DNA from: DAIRVC01 sp036803025
GTDB taxonomy: Bacteria; Chloroflexota; Anaerolineae; Anaerolineales; E44-bin32
DNA length: 18,719 bases
NCBI GenBank assembly: GCA_036803025.1
Contig: DAIRVC010000039.1
Location: 1-18,719, forward strand
Direction of reading: 5' to 3'
In this document: positions 6,505-14,500 of the stretch, piece by piece
Position numbering within the stretch: position 1 is the stretch's first letter
How the letters are laid out: each line of letters starts with the position of its first letter
The notes under the pieces: generated by a model
Told to the model about the DNA's origin: nothing
What the model saw: the letters and a program-made list of their open reading frames with translations, nothing else
The model's database searches: none
Program-made: the position numbers and the translations under genes

Positions 6505-7626
6505 CTAGCCGGCAGTCGCGCGCCTGCGCAGAAAGGCCGGCAGGTCGAGATCGACGGCGCTCCGGTCGAGGACCGGCGGGCCGGAGATGCGTAGCTGAGC
6601 CACAGCCGGCGCCTCGGCTGCCGCCGGCACGGGGCTGGCCCCCAGGCCGGTCACAATCAGGATGACCTGCGCGCGGCCTTGCATGGATGGATCGGTCGTG
6701 GCGCCCAAGAGGAGATCGGCCTCCTCCGGGAGGGAATCGCGCAGCTGATCCACCGCCTCGCCGACCTCGAACAGCGACAAGTCGTCTCCGCCAGTGAAAT
6801 GCACCAGGATCCCGCCGGCGCGATCGAGCGTGTCGATCTCGAGAAGCGGATGGTGCAGCGCCTGGTAGATCGCTTCTTCGGCTTTGTTGTCGCCTTCGCC
6901 CATGCCGATGGCCATCAACGCCCCGCCGCCATTCATGAACATGTTGCGCACGTGGGCGAAGTCTACGTTGATCAGCCCCGGGCGGGTGACGAGCTCGGCC
7001 ACGCCCTGGACGCCCTGGCGCAGGATATCGTCGGCCATACGGAAGGCGATCTCCAGGCTGACGTCACGCGGGACCACCTGCAGCAGGCGATCATTGGGGA
7101 CCGTCACCAGGGTATGCGTGTGCGGGCGCAAAAGCTTGATGCCCTCGCTCGCATTGCGCGAGCGGCGGGTCATCTCGAAGCCGAACGGCATCGTGACGAC
7201 GGCGACGACGATTGCGCCTACCTCGCGGGCGATCTCGGCCGCGACAGGCGCCGAGCCGGTGCCGGTCCCACCGCCCATGCCGGCGGTGAGGAATACCATA
7301 TCCGCGCCGCGCAACGCGGCAGCCAGCTCGCGGCTGCTCTCCATCGCGGCCGCCGCGCCCACCTTCGGATCGCCGCCCGCGCCCAGCCCGCGGGTCACAC
7401 GCGGGCCGAGCTGCATGCGTTTGTCTGCCAGGCTCGAGGCGAGCGCCTGCCGATCGGTGTTGGCGGCGATGAACTCCACGCCGGTCAGCCCGAGCTCGAT
7501 CATCCGGTTGACGGCATTCGATCCGCCGCCTCCCAGGCCGAGCACTTTGATCGAAGCTCGGCCGATGTGTGACTCAGACGAGCGAGAGGCGGGCGCAGAA
7601 ACGCTGGGAGCAGGTCCGTCAGACAT
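6505..7626 (-). CDS. ftsZ: FtsZ (tubulin-like GTPase) with altered T7 loop
   Basis: Tubulin-like GTPase that polymerises, normally into the division ring. The 373-aa product has an N-terminal tail (1-24), GLGGGGSNAVNRM (30-42), NTDRQAL, TRGLGAGGDPKVG, tubulin signature GGGTGTG (118-124), PNDRLL, and T7 loop RPGLINVDFAHVR (215-227). In canonical FtsZ the T7 loop is NxDFxD; here the second catalytic Asp is His225 while Asp222 is kept. A short linker leads to LDLPAFLRRR, which matches the conserved C-terminal peptide that binds membrane tethers. The usual dcw neighbours (ftsA, ftsQ, mur genes) are absent. The gene instead lies three bases after the TIM-barrel gene and nine before the 71-aa gene. 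It may be the organism's division FtsZ or a specialised paralogue; this window cannot decide. Confidence 0.93.
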   Translation of the reverse strand: MSDGPAPSVSAPASRSSESHIGRASIKVLGLGGGGSNAVNRMIELGLTGVEFIAANTDRQALASSLADKRMQLGPRVTRGLGAGGDPKVGAAAAMESSRELAAALRGADMVFLTAGMGGGTGTGSAPVAAEIAREVGAIVVAVVTMPFGFEMTRRSRNASEGIKLLRPHTHTLVTVPNDRLLQVVPRDVSLEIAFRMADDILRQGVQGVAELVTRPGLINVDFAHVRNMFMNGGGALMAIGMGEGDNKAEEAIYQALHHPLLEIDTLDRAGGILVHFTGGDDLSLFEVGEAVDQLRDSLPEEADLLLGATTDPSMQGRAQVILIVTGLGASPVPAAAEAPAVAQLRISGPPVLDRSAVDLDLPAFLRRRATAG

Positions 7627-7629
7627 GGG

Positions 7630-8919
7630 TCACATCCCCGTCGATGAGGTAGCGCCGCGCGCTTCGGCCGGCGCGGCGAAGAGCGCGGAGGCGATGCCCT
7701 TGGTGCCACTGGCCAGCCGGCGCACCTGGCAGCCGCAGGCGGTGAGCGTGCTTTCGATATCCGCAGGCAGCCGTCCGGCGCTGCCGAGGACGGTAACCTG
7801 CGCTGCCAGCCGAGCCGCCTCGGGCGACACGCCGATGGACGCCTGTCGATCGCCGACCAGATCATAGACGGCTGCCAAATCCACAGTCCCCAGCGCCGCG
7901 TCGTCGAGATCGAGAAGGACGTAGTGTGACAGCACGTGCGCGGGGGCGTGCGGGGCGGCCACGGCGGCGGCCAGCAGCCGCACGATCGCCTGGGCTGGAG
8001 GGCGAGGTGCATCCGGCGCCGAGAACCAGGCCGAAGGCTCATCGGGATGGCCGTCGGCCGCGGCCAGCGGGTAGAAGTTGAAATTGAGGACGTAATCCGG
8101 GATGTCGCCTGCCGACAGCGCTCGGGCGATAGCCAGGTTGTCCTCCGCCGTCTGGTCGGGGTCGGCGCCGTTCTCGTTCGAGGCGCGCAGAGCGCCGCCG
8201 GCGACGACGAGCATCGGCAGTCCCGGGTATCCGGCGGCTGCAGCCGCGGCGTGATACCACTCGAATGCGTGCAGCCCGCGTTGATCCTGCGAGCCCTCGG
8301 GTGTGTGGTAGGGCCGCGACTCCGGCCAGGCCATTGGCCCTCCGGCGCCCCAGTTCAACTTCTTCCCGTAGGTCCAGGCGTAAATGGCCAAAGCAGCTTC
8401 GTCCAGCAGGGCGGCCGGCCCGCGCCGGGCGAGGCCCTCGAGCACGCCCGAAAGGAAAGCCGTATCCCAGTAGTCACCGGCCGGCTCGAGCGGCGGGAGG
8501 ATCGGGGTCAGGCCGGCTTCCTTCTGTGCGGCCAGGACCGGCATGAGCGCGTCCAGGAATCGATCGATCAAGCCGGACTGCGACCACGTAGCGCCGGGCC
8601 ACTGCGCGCGCAGGTTGGGCCGGTCGAAGACCACGACGTAACGCACTCCCCAGGCCGCGTAGCTGGCGAGGAGCGGGGTGAGCTCGCTGTCGGTCAGCCG
8701 ACGGACAGGGGTGCCGATGTGAACGATGGGTTCGATCCCAGCCTGCCGCAAGCCGGCGATGAACGGCTCCGGCACGCCGCGGGCCAATGTGGCCCGCAAG
8801 GTCAGCCAGCGGGCTCCAGCCGTTTGCAAGGCTGGCAGCCAGGCCTCCAGATCGGCCAGGCGGTAGTGCTGGTCGTCCGGGAAGTAGTGGTAGCCAAGGC
8901 GAGCGAGGGCAGGGGTCAT
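7630..8919 (-). CDS. TIM-barrel (glycosidase-like) protein of unknown function
   Basis: The 429-aa product has no signal peptide or TM segment. Residues 1 to about 290 look like a clan-A glycoside hydrolase barrel: ARLGYHYFPDD opening, AGARWLTLRA, GIEPIVHIGTPV, WGVRYVVVFDRPNLRAQW (92-109), then LPMLVVAGGA and IPDYVLNFNFYPLA. In active relatives the fourth strand usually ends in NEPN with the acid/base Glu; here it is DRPN (99-102), so glycosidase activity is doubtful. The C-terminal part (about 300-429) contains QVTVLGSAGRLPADIESTL, weakly like cell-wall-binding repeats. The start at 8919 is chosen for AGGAG six bases upstream; an in-frame codon at 9003 would run into the upstream gene. It lies between the caspase-fold gene (43 bases upstream) and ftsZ (3 bases downstream), probably in one operon. 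Specific function is unknown. Confidence 0.65.
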   Translation of the reverse strand: MTPALARLGYHYFPDDQHYRLADLEAWLPALQTAGARWLTLRATLARGVPEPFIAGLRQAGIEPIVHIGTPVRRLTDSELTPLLASYAAWGVRYVVVFDRPNLRAQWPGATWSQSGLIDRFLDALMPVLAAQKEAGLTPILPPLEPAGDYWDTAFLSGVLEGLARRGPAALLDEAALAIYAWTYGKKLNWGAGGPMAWPESRPYHTPEGSQDQRGLHAFEWYHAAAAAAGYPGLPMLVVAGGALRASNENGADPDQTAEDNLAIARALSAGDIPDYVLNFNFYPLAAADGHPDEPSAWFSAPDAPRPPAQAIVRLLAAAVAAPHAPAHVLSHYVLLDLDDAALGTVDLAAVYDLVGDRQASIGVSPEAARLAAQVTVLGSAGRLPADIESTLTACGCQVRRLASGTKGIASALFAAPAEARGATSSTGM

Positions 8920-8941
8920 ACGATCTCCTGACTGGACCCGA

Positions 8942-8957
8942 TGCAAGAAGTATGCCG
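8942..8957 (-). promoter_or_regulatory. Candidate sigma-54 promoter before the TIM-barrel/ftsZ genes
   Basis: The minus strand reads CGGCATA-N4-TTGCA with exact GG-N10-GC spacing. The invariant GG and GC, GGCA and all of TTGCA agree with the sigma-54 consensus TGGCACG-N4-TTGCW; three positions of the -24 block differ. The predicted start is near 8931, 12 nt before the ATG, just upstream of the AGGAG ribosome-binding site. It lies in the 43-base gap between two genes of the operon. Confidence 0.5.
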
Positions 8958-8962
8958 GTCTC

Positions 8963-11596
8963 TCACTTCGAAACCGCCAGCTTGAGGATCTTGCCGCTGG
9001 CATCCATGGTCAGACGTGCGACATGCGGGTGCCGGCGGGACCCGTCGACAATCTGCTTCGAGAGTGTGACCTGAAGCGTCTGGCCGGCCGAGCCAGACTC
9101 GCCCTTGATCCCCAGTTGGTGGGTGGGGCAGGTGTGGCCCTCACCCTCGCAGCCGGCATGCTGCGTGCGAATGCGGCATTGGGCGCTAGTCATCCCGGGC
9201 AGGTAGTGCGCCACGACCGATCGGATGCGGGCGGCGGTCTTCGGATCGAGATCTTCCGAAGCGATCACCGGACCGCCCAGGGCACAGGCCGTCTTCATGT
9301 TCGCCGGCCGCGTGGTGCGGCGCAGGATCGCCTTCTCCCTTCCGCGGCGGTCGCCAGTGCTGAGCGTGATGAGCGGATCGCCGTAGAGGACAAACGCGAT
9401 GAGCGTCTTCTGGTCCTCGCCGTCGAGATATCCCTGTCGCCGATGCATCTCGGCTGCCAGCCCGAGCTTGGCGCGGCGCAGGGCCTCGCCCACCGGCAGC
9501 CCGCGGTTCGATCCATCCCAGAACAACCGGCCGAGCAGGTCGGCGGCGATGAGCGGCGGGGCGATGGCGCCATAGGAGGTCTTGGTCGAACCGATCACCG
9601 CCAGGGTCCCGGAAGACAGGAACTTGAGCGAAAGCGCCGATTGGCTGTCCTTGCCCAGGGCGTTGGCGCCGTAGCAGGCCTCGGTGAAGACCACCAGTGG
9701 GGCGCGGCCGCTATTGACCACGTCCTCGGGCCGCAGGGCGACGGGGAATTCCGCGTCGTTCGGATCGTCGAGCATCGGGTCGCGCTGACCGAACCATTCC
9801 GGCGCATCCTCCAGCCCGTGCAGGTTGAAGTAAGACAGCCGGGTGGGGCGGATCGCTTGCGAGGGCAGGCGGCCCGATTGCGCCGGCGGGGAGGTGAGCA
9901 GCGAGCCGGCATCGCCGATGGCGCGGTAGACCGCCAGCGACGACTTGCGCCAGATGTTGGCCGTGTAGCCCAGCGAGCGCGCCTGGCGGCCGACCAGCCT
10001 GCCGAACCGATAGCGCAGCCACAGCTGGAGACGCTGCACTGCGCTTCCGGGGTTGTCGAGCGAGCGGTGGCTCTGCTTCGCCAGCCCCAGCGTCTTGACC
10101 AGTTCCTCCGCGTTCGTGTCCCACGGCAGGCGGCCGATCGGCCACTCGGGGGCGAAGTAGTTCTCGTCGGTGGCGGCGTACGGATTGTCCGACGGGATGC
10201 TCTCATCGTCGTCGTCAGTGGGGTTGGGCAGCTGGTGGAAGGGGATGATCCGATCGCCGCCGATGATGAGCAGCGCGCCGATCATCTCGCCGCGCCGGCG
10301 CAGAGCGCGATCCAGGTCGGCCAGCCGCAGCTTGATCTGCCACGCGTTCTGCGGATCGGCCGGCGAGAGGCCGAAGGGCTGCAGCGTGGACGGGTCGTCA
10401 ATGAACAGCCTGTAGGCTGACCAGCCCTGCCGGCGGCGAATCGTCTCTACGAGTTCCATGGCTGCCTGATCGATCTGGCGGAAGGCGGCCTCGCCGAACT
10501 CCTGCAGCAACCGTGTGCGGCTGGAAATCGCCACGTAGGCCGGGATCCGGTCGTCTTCATCTCCCGCCCGACGCGGGCTCTTCAGCCGGGCGGCGACGCG
10601 ATTGAGACCGTCGCGAATCTGGTCCAGCTCGCGGCTCGAATCGGAGGTCGCATCGCCGGAGCTGGGGCCGCGAAATGCTTCCCATGGCTCGGGCTGCGGC
10701 AGGTCGGGGTCCGTCTCCGGCGCATGCGGCGCCGACGGATGTGTGGCTGCCTGCGGATCGACCGCGTGGATGCGGCCCGAATTCGCATTGACTGCGGCCG
10801 AGGCGGCACCTGACGGGGCGGCGGCCAGGCGATTCTCGCCCAACAAGGCCGCCACCTCCGCCGGGATCGGGTGGCTGAGCTCGGCGGTCAAGCTTGCAGG
10901 CCACAGGCGCTGGTAGGGGTGATCCGGGCCGAGGACGCTCGAGGTCAGGTGGCCGGTCGGGTCTTCGGCCGCTGCACGGTGCAAGTAGTCGACGCCGCGC
11001 GCCGTCTCTCCCTGCTCGAGCAGGTCGCGCGCCAGGACGACCAGGAACAGCGCGCATTCCGGCCAACGGTCGTGCCCGGTGCGAGCCAACGCCGCGGCGG
11101 CCTGCCGGTCTGCGGAGGCCAGGTGCGCCCGCACGCTGACGACTGTGGGCAGCGGCGTGGACGGGTCGGCGGAGAGGGCTGTCAGGGCCTCGTGCACTGC
11201 GCTCTGACTGTCGGTCGAGGTCAGGCTCTTCAGCGCGCGCGCCAGTCCGAAGGCCCACGAGGGCGTCTTCCAGCGATCAAGCTCGCCGCCGCGCAGCACT
11301 GCCGCACAGCTGCCAAAGACCTGTGCCTGGGCCGAGTCGCCCTGCGCCCGCAGGGCGGTCGCCAGCAGATCGTACGCCTCGACGTATTCCGGATCAACGG
11401 TGACCACACGCGTCAAACGCGCAGCGGCCGGAGCGTTGGCTCCCTGCTCGACCTCCGCCTGCGCCAAACGGAACTGGACCTCGCCGTCGCCCGGCCAGCA
11501 GGCCAGCCAGTCAGCCGCAACGGTGGAGGCGTAGTCAGGGCGGCCGGCCAGTCGTGCGGCTTCGATCAGGTTGAGGAGTTGTCGGCGTTCGATCAT
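8963..11596 (-). CDS. TPR protein with C25/CHAT-like caspase-fold peptidase domain
   Basis: An 877-aa cytosolic protein. Residues 1 to about 230 form TPR-like helical repeats (for example QFRLAQAEVEQGANAPAAAR). A Pro/Ala/Ser-rich linker follows (about 240-330) with a WEAFRGP motif. Residues about 345-740 resemble gingipain/CHAT caspase-fold peptidases: ALLIIGGDRIIPFHQL, an acidic loop with SDNPYA, PEWPIGRLP, then YFNLHG with catalytic-type His593 and VVFTEACYGA with Cys641, followed by GTLAVIGSTKTSYG and FVLYGDPLI. The last 95 residues (783-877) are a separate domain matching the 71-aa protein, with a Cys/His-rich insert (807-826). The ATG overlaps the stop of the giant TPR gene (ATGA), so the two are coupled and probably act together. 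Protease activity is inferred from the intact dyad; the substrate is unknown. Confidence 0.85.
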   Translation of the reverse strand: MIERRQLLNLIEAARLAGRPDYASTVAADWLACWPGDGEVQFRLAQAEVEQGANAPAAARLTRVVTVDPEYVEAYDLLATALRAQGDSAQAQVFGSCAAVLRGGELDRWKTPSWAFGLARALKSLTSTDSQSAVHEALTALSADPSTPLPTVVSVRAHLASADRQAAAALARTGHDRWPECALFLVVLARDLLEQGETARGVDYLHRAAAEDPTGHLTSSVLGPDHPYQRLWPASLTAELSHPIPAEVAALLGENRLAAAPSGAASAAVNANSGRIHAVDPQAATHPSAPHAPETDPDLPQPEPWEAFRGPSSGDATSDSSRELDQIRDGLNRVAARLKSPRRAGDEDDRIPAYVAISSRTRLLQEFGEAAFRQIDQAAMELVETIRRRQGWSAYRLFIDDPSTLQPFGLSPADPQNAWQIKLRLADLDRALRRRGEMIGALLIIGGDRIIPFHQLPNPTDDDDESIPSDNPYAATDENYFAPEWPIGRLPWDTNAEELVKTLGLAKQSHRSLDNPGSAVQRLQLWLRYRFGRLVGRQARSLGYTANIWRKSSLAVYRAIGDAGSLLTSPPAQSGRLPSQAIRPTRLSYFNLHGLEDAPEWFGQRDPMLDDPNDAEFPVALRPEDVVNSGRAPLVVFTEACYGANALGKDSQSALSLKFLSSGTLAVIGSTKTSYGAIAPPLIAADLLGRLFWDGSNRGLPVGEALRRAKLGLAAEMHRRQGYLDGEDQKTLIAFVLYGDPLITLSTGDRRGREKAILRRTTRPANMKTACALGGPVIASEDLDPKTAARIRSVVAHYLPGMTSAQCRIRTQHAGCEGEGHTCPTHQLGIKGESGSAGQTLQVTLSKQIVDGSRRHPHVARLTMDASGKILKLAVSK

Positions 11597-14500
11597 GGAT
11601 GCACCGTCGCTTGCTGGAGCCCGCCGTGCACCAGGTCCAGTGCGCGGACGGCGGCCAGCTGGTGGTGGGCCTCGGGGTCCTTCGGGTTCAGGTCAACTGC
11701 CTTCTTCAACATGCGGCAGGCGCGCGCGTAGGATTTCATGTGCTTGAGCGCGACGCCGGCCAGGAAGTGTGCTTCGGCCGACTGCGGCTCGACGGCGATG
11801 GCGCGCTCGTACGCATCCAGCGCCAGGGAGCGCTCGCGGCGGTCTTCATGGACTCGGCCGATCTCCAGCAGAAGTGCGGCAGCGCCGCCGCCGAGCTGCT
11901 CCGCTTTGTGAAGCTCATCCAGAGCACGGTCCAATTGCCCCGAGCGGCGCGCCAGGCGCCCGAGCGTGTGATGGTGGCCGGGATTGCGCGGCGCGATGCG
12001 CACGGCGTTGGCGGCGGAGCGCAGGGCGGTCGGCAGATCACCGGTCGCCTCGCAGATCTCGGCCAGCGCCGCCCAGGCCCGGTCGTTGCTGGAGGATTCC
12101 GTCAGCGCAGCGCTGAGACCCTCGGCGGCTTCTTGCGCTCGGCCGAGCCTGACCAGCAATCGCCCTCGGCAGAGCAGCGCGGGAATTGCATCCTGCGCGT
12201 TGGCGATCGCGGAGTCGTATGCCTGGAGGGCCTCGGCGAACTTGCCCTGCGCTTCGAGGATCTCGCCCAAACCGCATAGCACATTCGCATCAGCGGGCGC
12301 GAGCCGCGCCGCAGCCTGCGCCCGTTCGACAGCCTGGCGTGACTTCCCGCGCGCCAGCGCGGCTCGCGCGGCTCCGATCAGGCAGTCGCCATCCGAAGGG
12401 GACAGCGTGCAAGCCCGCTCGAACCAGGCTTCGGCCTGCTCAAAGTCGCCAGTCGACAACGCCACCTCACCGGCTTCTCGCCAGACGGGGGTCTGCACAG
12501 GGAAGAGCGCCACCGCCTGGGAGAACACCTGCCGCGCTTCGGGCAGCTGCCCGTTCTGGCGCAGGGCGCGCGCCAGGGCAACCGTCGCTTCCGCATTCTC
12601 ACCATCGGCCTCGAGGACCTGCTGGAGGTGCGGGATGGCCGCCGCGAAATCGTCGGACTGCAGGTAGAGAGAGGCCAATTGGTTGTGCCAGACCGATTCG
12701 TCGGGCCAGGCGGCGACGGCCGCGTTCAGTGAGGCCAGCGCCTGGTCAGCGTTCTGTTCGAGCAAGGCGAGTCGGGCGGCAAGCGCGTCGGCGGCTGGGC
12801 GAAGTACCGGATCGAGGCGAGCCGTTTCGAGCGACGCTCGCCCCGGCTCAGGCTTGGCCAGCAAGGAGAGAGTCAGCCCCTGAAGCAGGGCCGCCAGCGG
12901 GGAGGGGCGCCGATGGGCAGCCAGGGCTTGGAGCAGATCCAGCGCCTGATGGGGGCGCGAGGCGCGCAGATGGGCGACAGCCAAGGGCAGCGCCAATCCG
13001 TCGTCCAGTTGCGACAGGACGCGGCCGTTAAGCGAATCCCAATCGGAGTCCGAAGCGTCGCCGCGCAGGGCGTGGAGCAGCGGCTCAAGCATGCCCGCCG
13101 CCTGCGCCTCGCCGCCTTGCGGAATCTCGGCCGCGATCGAGTCCAGCAGCTCGGCGTCCAGCAGGCCGGCCTGCCGGGCGTGGTGGTGCGCCTCGAGCTG
13201 ATTCAGGATCCAGCCGACGGTCAAGGATTGAAGCCGGGTCTGGACGAGCGCCAGTTGAAGGTGCGTGCTGGCGGCCTCAGCCTGCAGCGCCGAACGAAGC
13301 GCGTGCTCAGCCTCCTGCCAGCGGCCAAGCCGCAGTCCGGCCTTCGCCACCCAGCGAGCCTCGTCCGCCGCAGCGGTCTGCACTTGGCACGCCCGCTCGA
13401 AGCTTTCGATGGCGCCCGGGACCTGGCCCTCTTCGGCGAGGCAGAGAGCCCGCATCGCCAGGCCGCGTGCGGGCAGCGGAGCTGACGCCGAAGCCTGATC
13501 GAGCGCGGCGGCGCAATCGGCGGTGCGGCCGAGGTGGAGCTGGCTCTCGGCCAGACTGAGAGCGATCGCCGGCTGGCCAGGCGCGAGGAAGGCCGCCTTC
13601 TCGAGCAGATCGGCCGCCTCGGCGTAAGCCTGTAGATCCAGGCAGGCCAGTCCGGCCGCCTGCAGGAGGTCGGCGTTGGCCGGATCGAGCGCGACGGCCT
13701 GAGCGTAGGTATCGAGTGTCTGGCGGACGAGCCCGGCGCCCTTGTAGGCGTTGCCCAGGCCCGCCATCAGTGCCGGATTGTCCGGCTGCAACTCGACCGC
13801 CTTCTGCCAGACATCGCAAGCTGCGTTCCAGCGCGACAGGGCCTCGAGCGCGCGCGCCGCGCGAACGAAGGCTTCGGCGTGGCCGGGCTCGAGGGCGGCG
13901 GCGGTGAGCCAGGCCTGTACTGCGGTTTCACCATCACCGGCCAACTCACTGGTCTGTGCCAGCAGTCGGACCAACGCAGCATCCTGTGCGTCAAGGGCGA
14001 CGGCGCGGCGAAGCGTCCGCTGCGCCCGCTTGGGCGAGTCCATGCGCAGGTAGACCGAGGCTGCCTGGCGCAGGATGCCCGGAATCCGGCGGCCTGATTG
14101 AAAGGCTCGCGCCAGTGCGGTGCGGGCCAAAAGGGAGTCGGCCGACCGAAGGGCACTGCCGGCCAGATCCAACCAGGCCTGACTGTCCCCGGGGCGCAGG
14201 GAGACCAGCCGCTGCAGGGCGCGCAGCGCCAGATCCTCGCGCCCGGTCTCCAGCGCGGCTTGTCGGAGCGCGCGCAGCGCCGGCTGGGACGACGGATCCA
14301 GGAGCGAGGCTTGCTCGGCGGCCTGCACGGCGGATTCGGGTTGCCGATCGGCGAGCAGGGTCTGCGCCAGCGCGGTCAGCAGCTCGGCCGATTGCGGGTG
14401 GCCCTCGCGAGCCGTCTCAAGCGTGGCGCGAGCGAGGGAGACGTCGCCGAGGGCAAGCGCCGANNNNNNNNNNNNNNNNNNNNNNNNNNNNNNNNNNNNN

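Noticed and set aside
8920..9003. Longer start (9003) for the TIM-barrel protein
   Set aside because: It overlaps the end of the caspase-fold gene and lacks a ribosome-binding site; 8919 has AGGAG at good spacing.
9023..10420. Long plus-strand open frame (465 codons) opposite the caspase-fold gene
   Set aside because: It is the antisense of a well-supported gene in high-GC DNA and is rich in Arg/Gly/Gln with no domain. The same applies to plus-strand frames at 791-1684, 2437-3303, 6679-7572, 7936-8931 and 13956-14960.
8963..11596. Type III-E CRISPR TPR-CHAT (Craspase) identity for the caspase-fold protein
   Set aside because: No cas gene or repeat array is nearby, and the domain text (EACYGA, GRLP, SDNPYA) is closer to C25/gingipain-like folds. 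Only the general TPR-plus-caspase-fold layout is shared.
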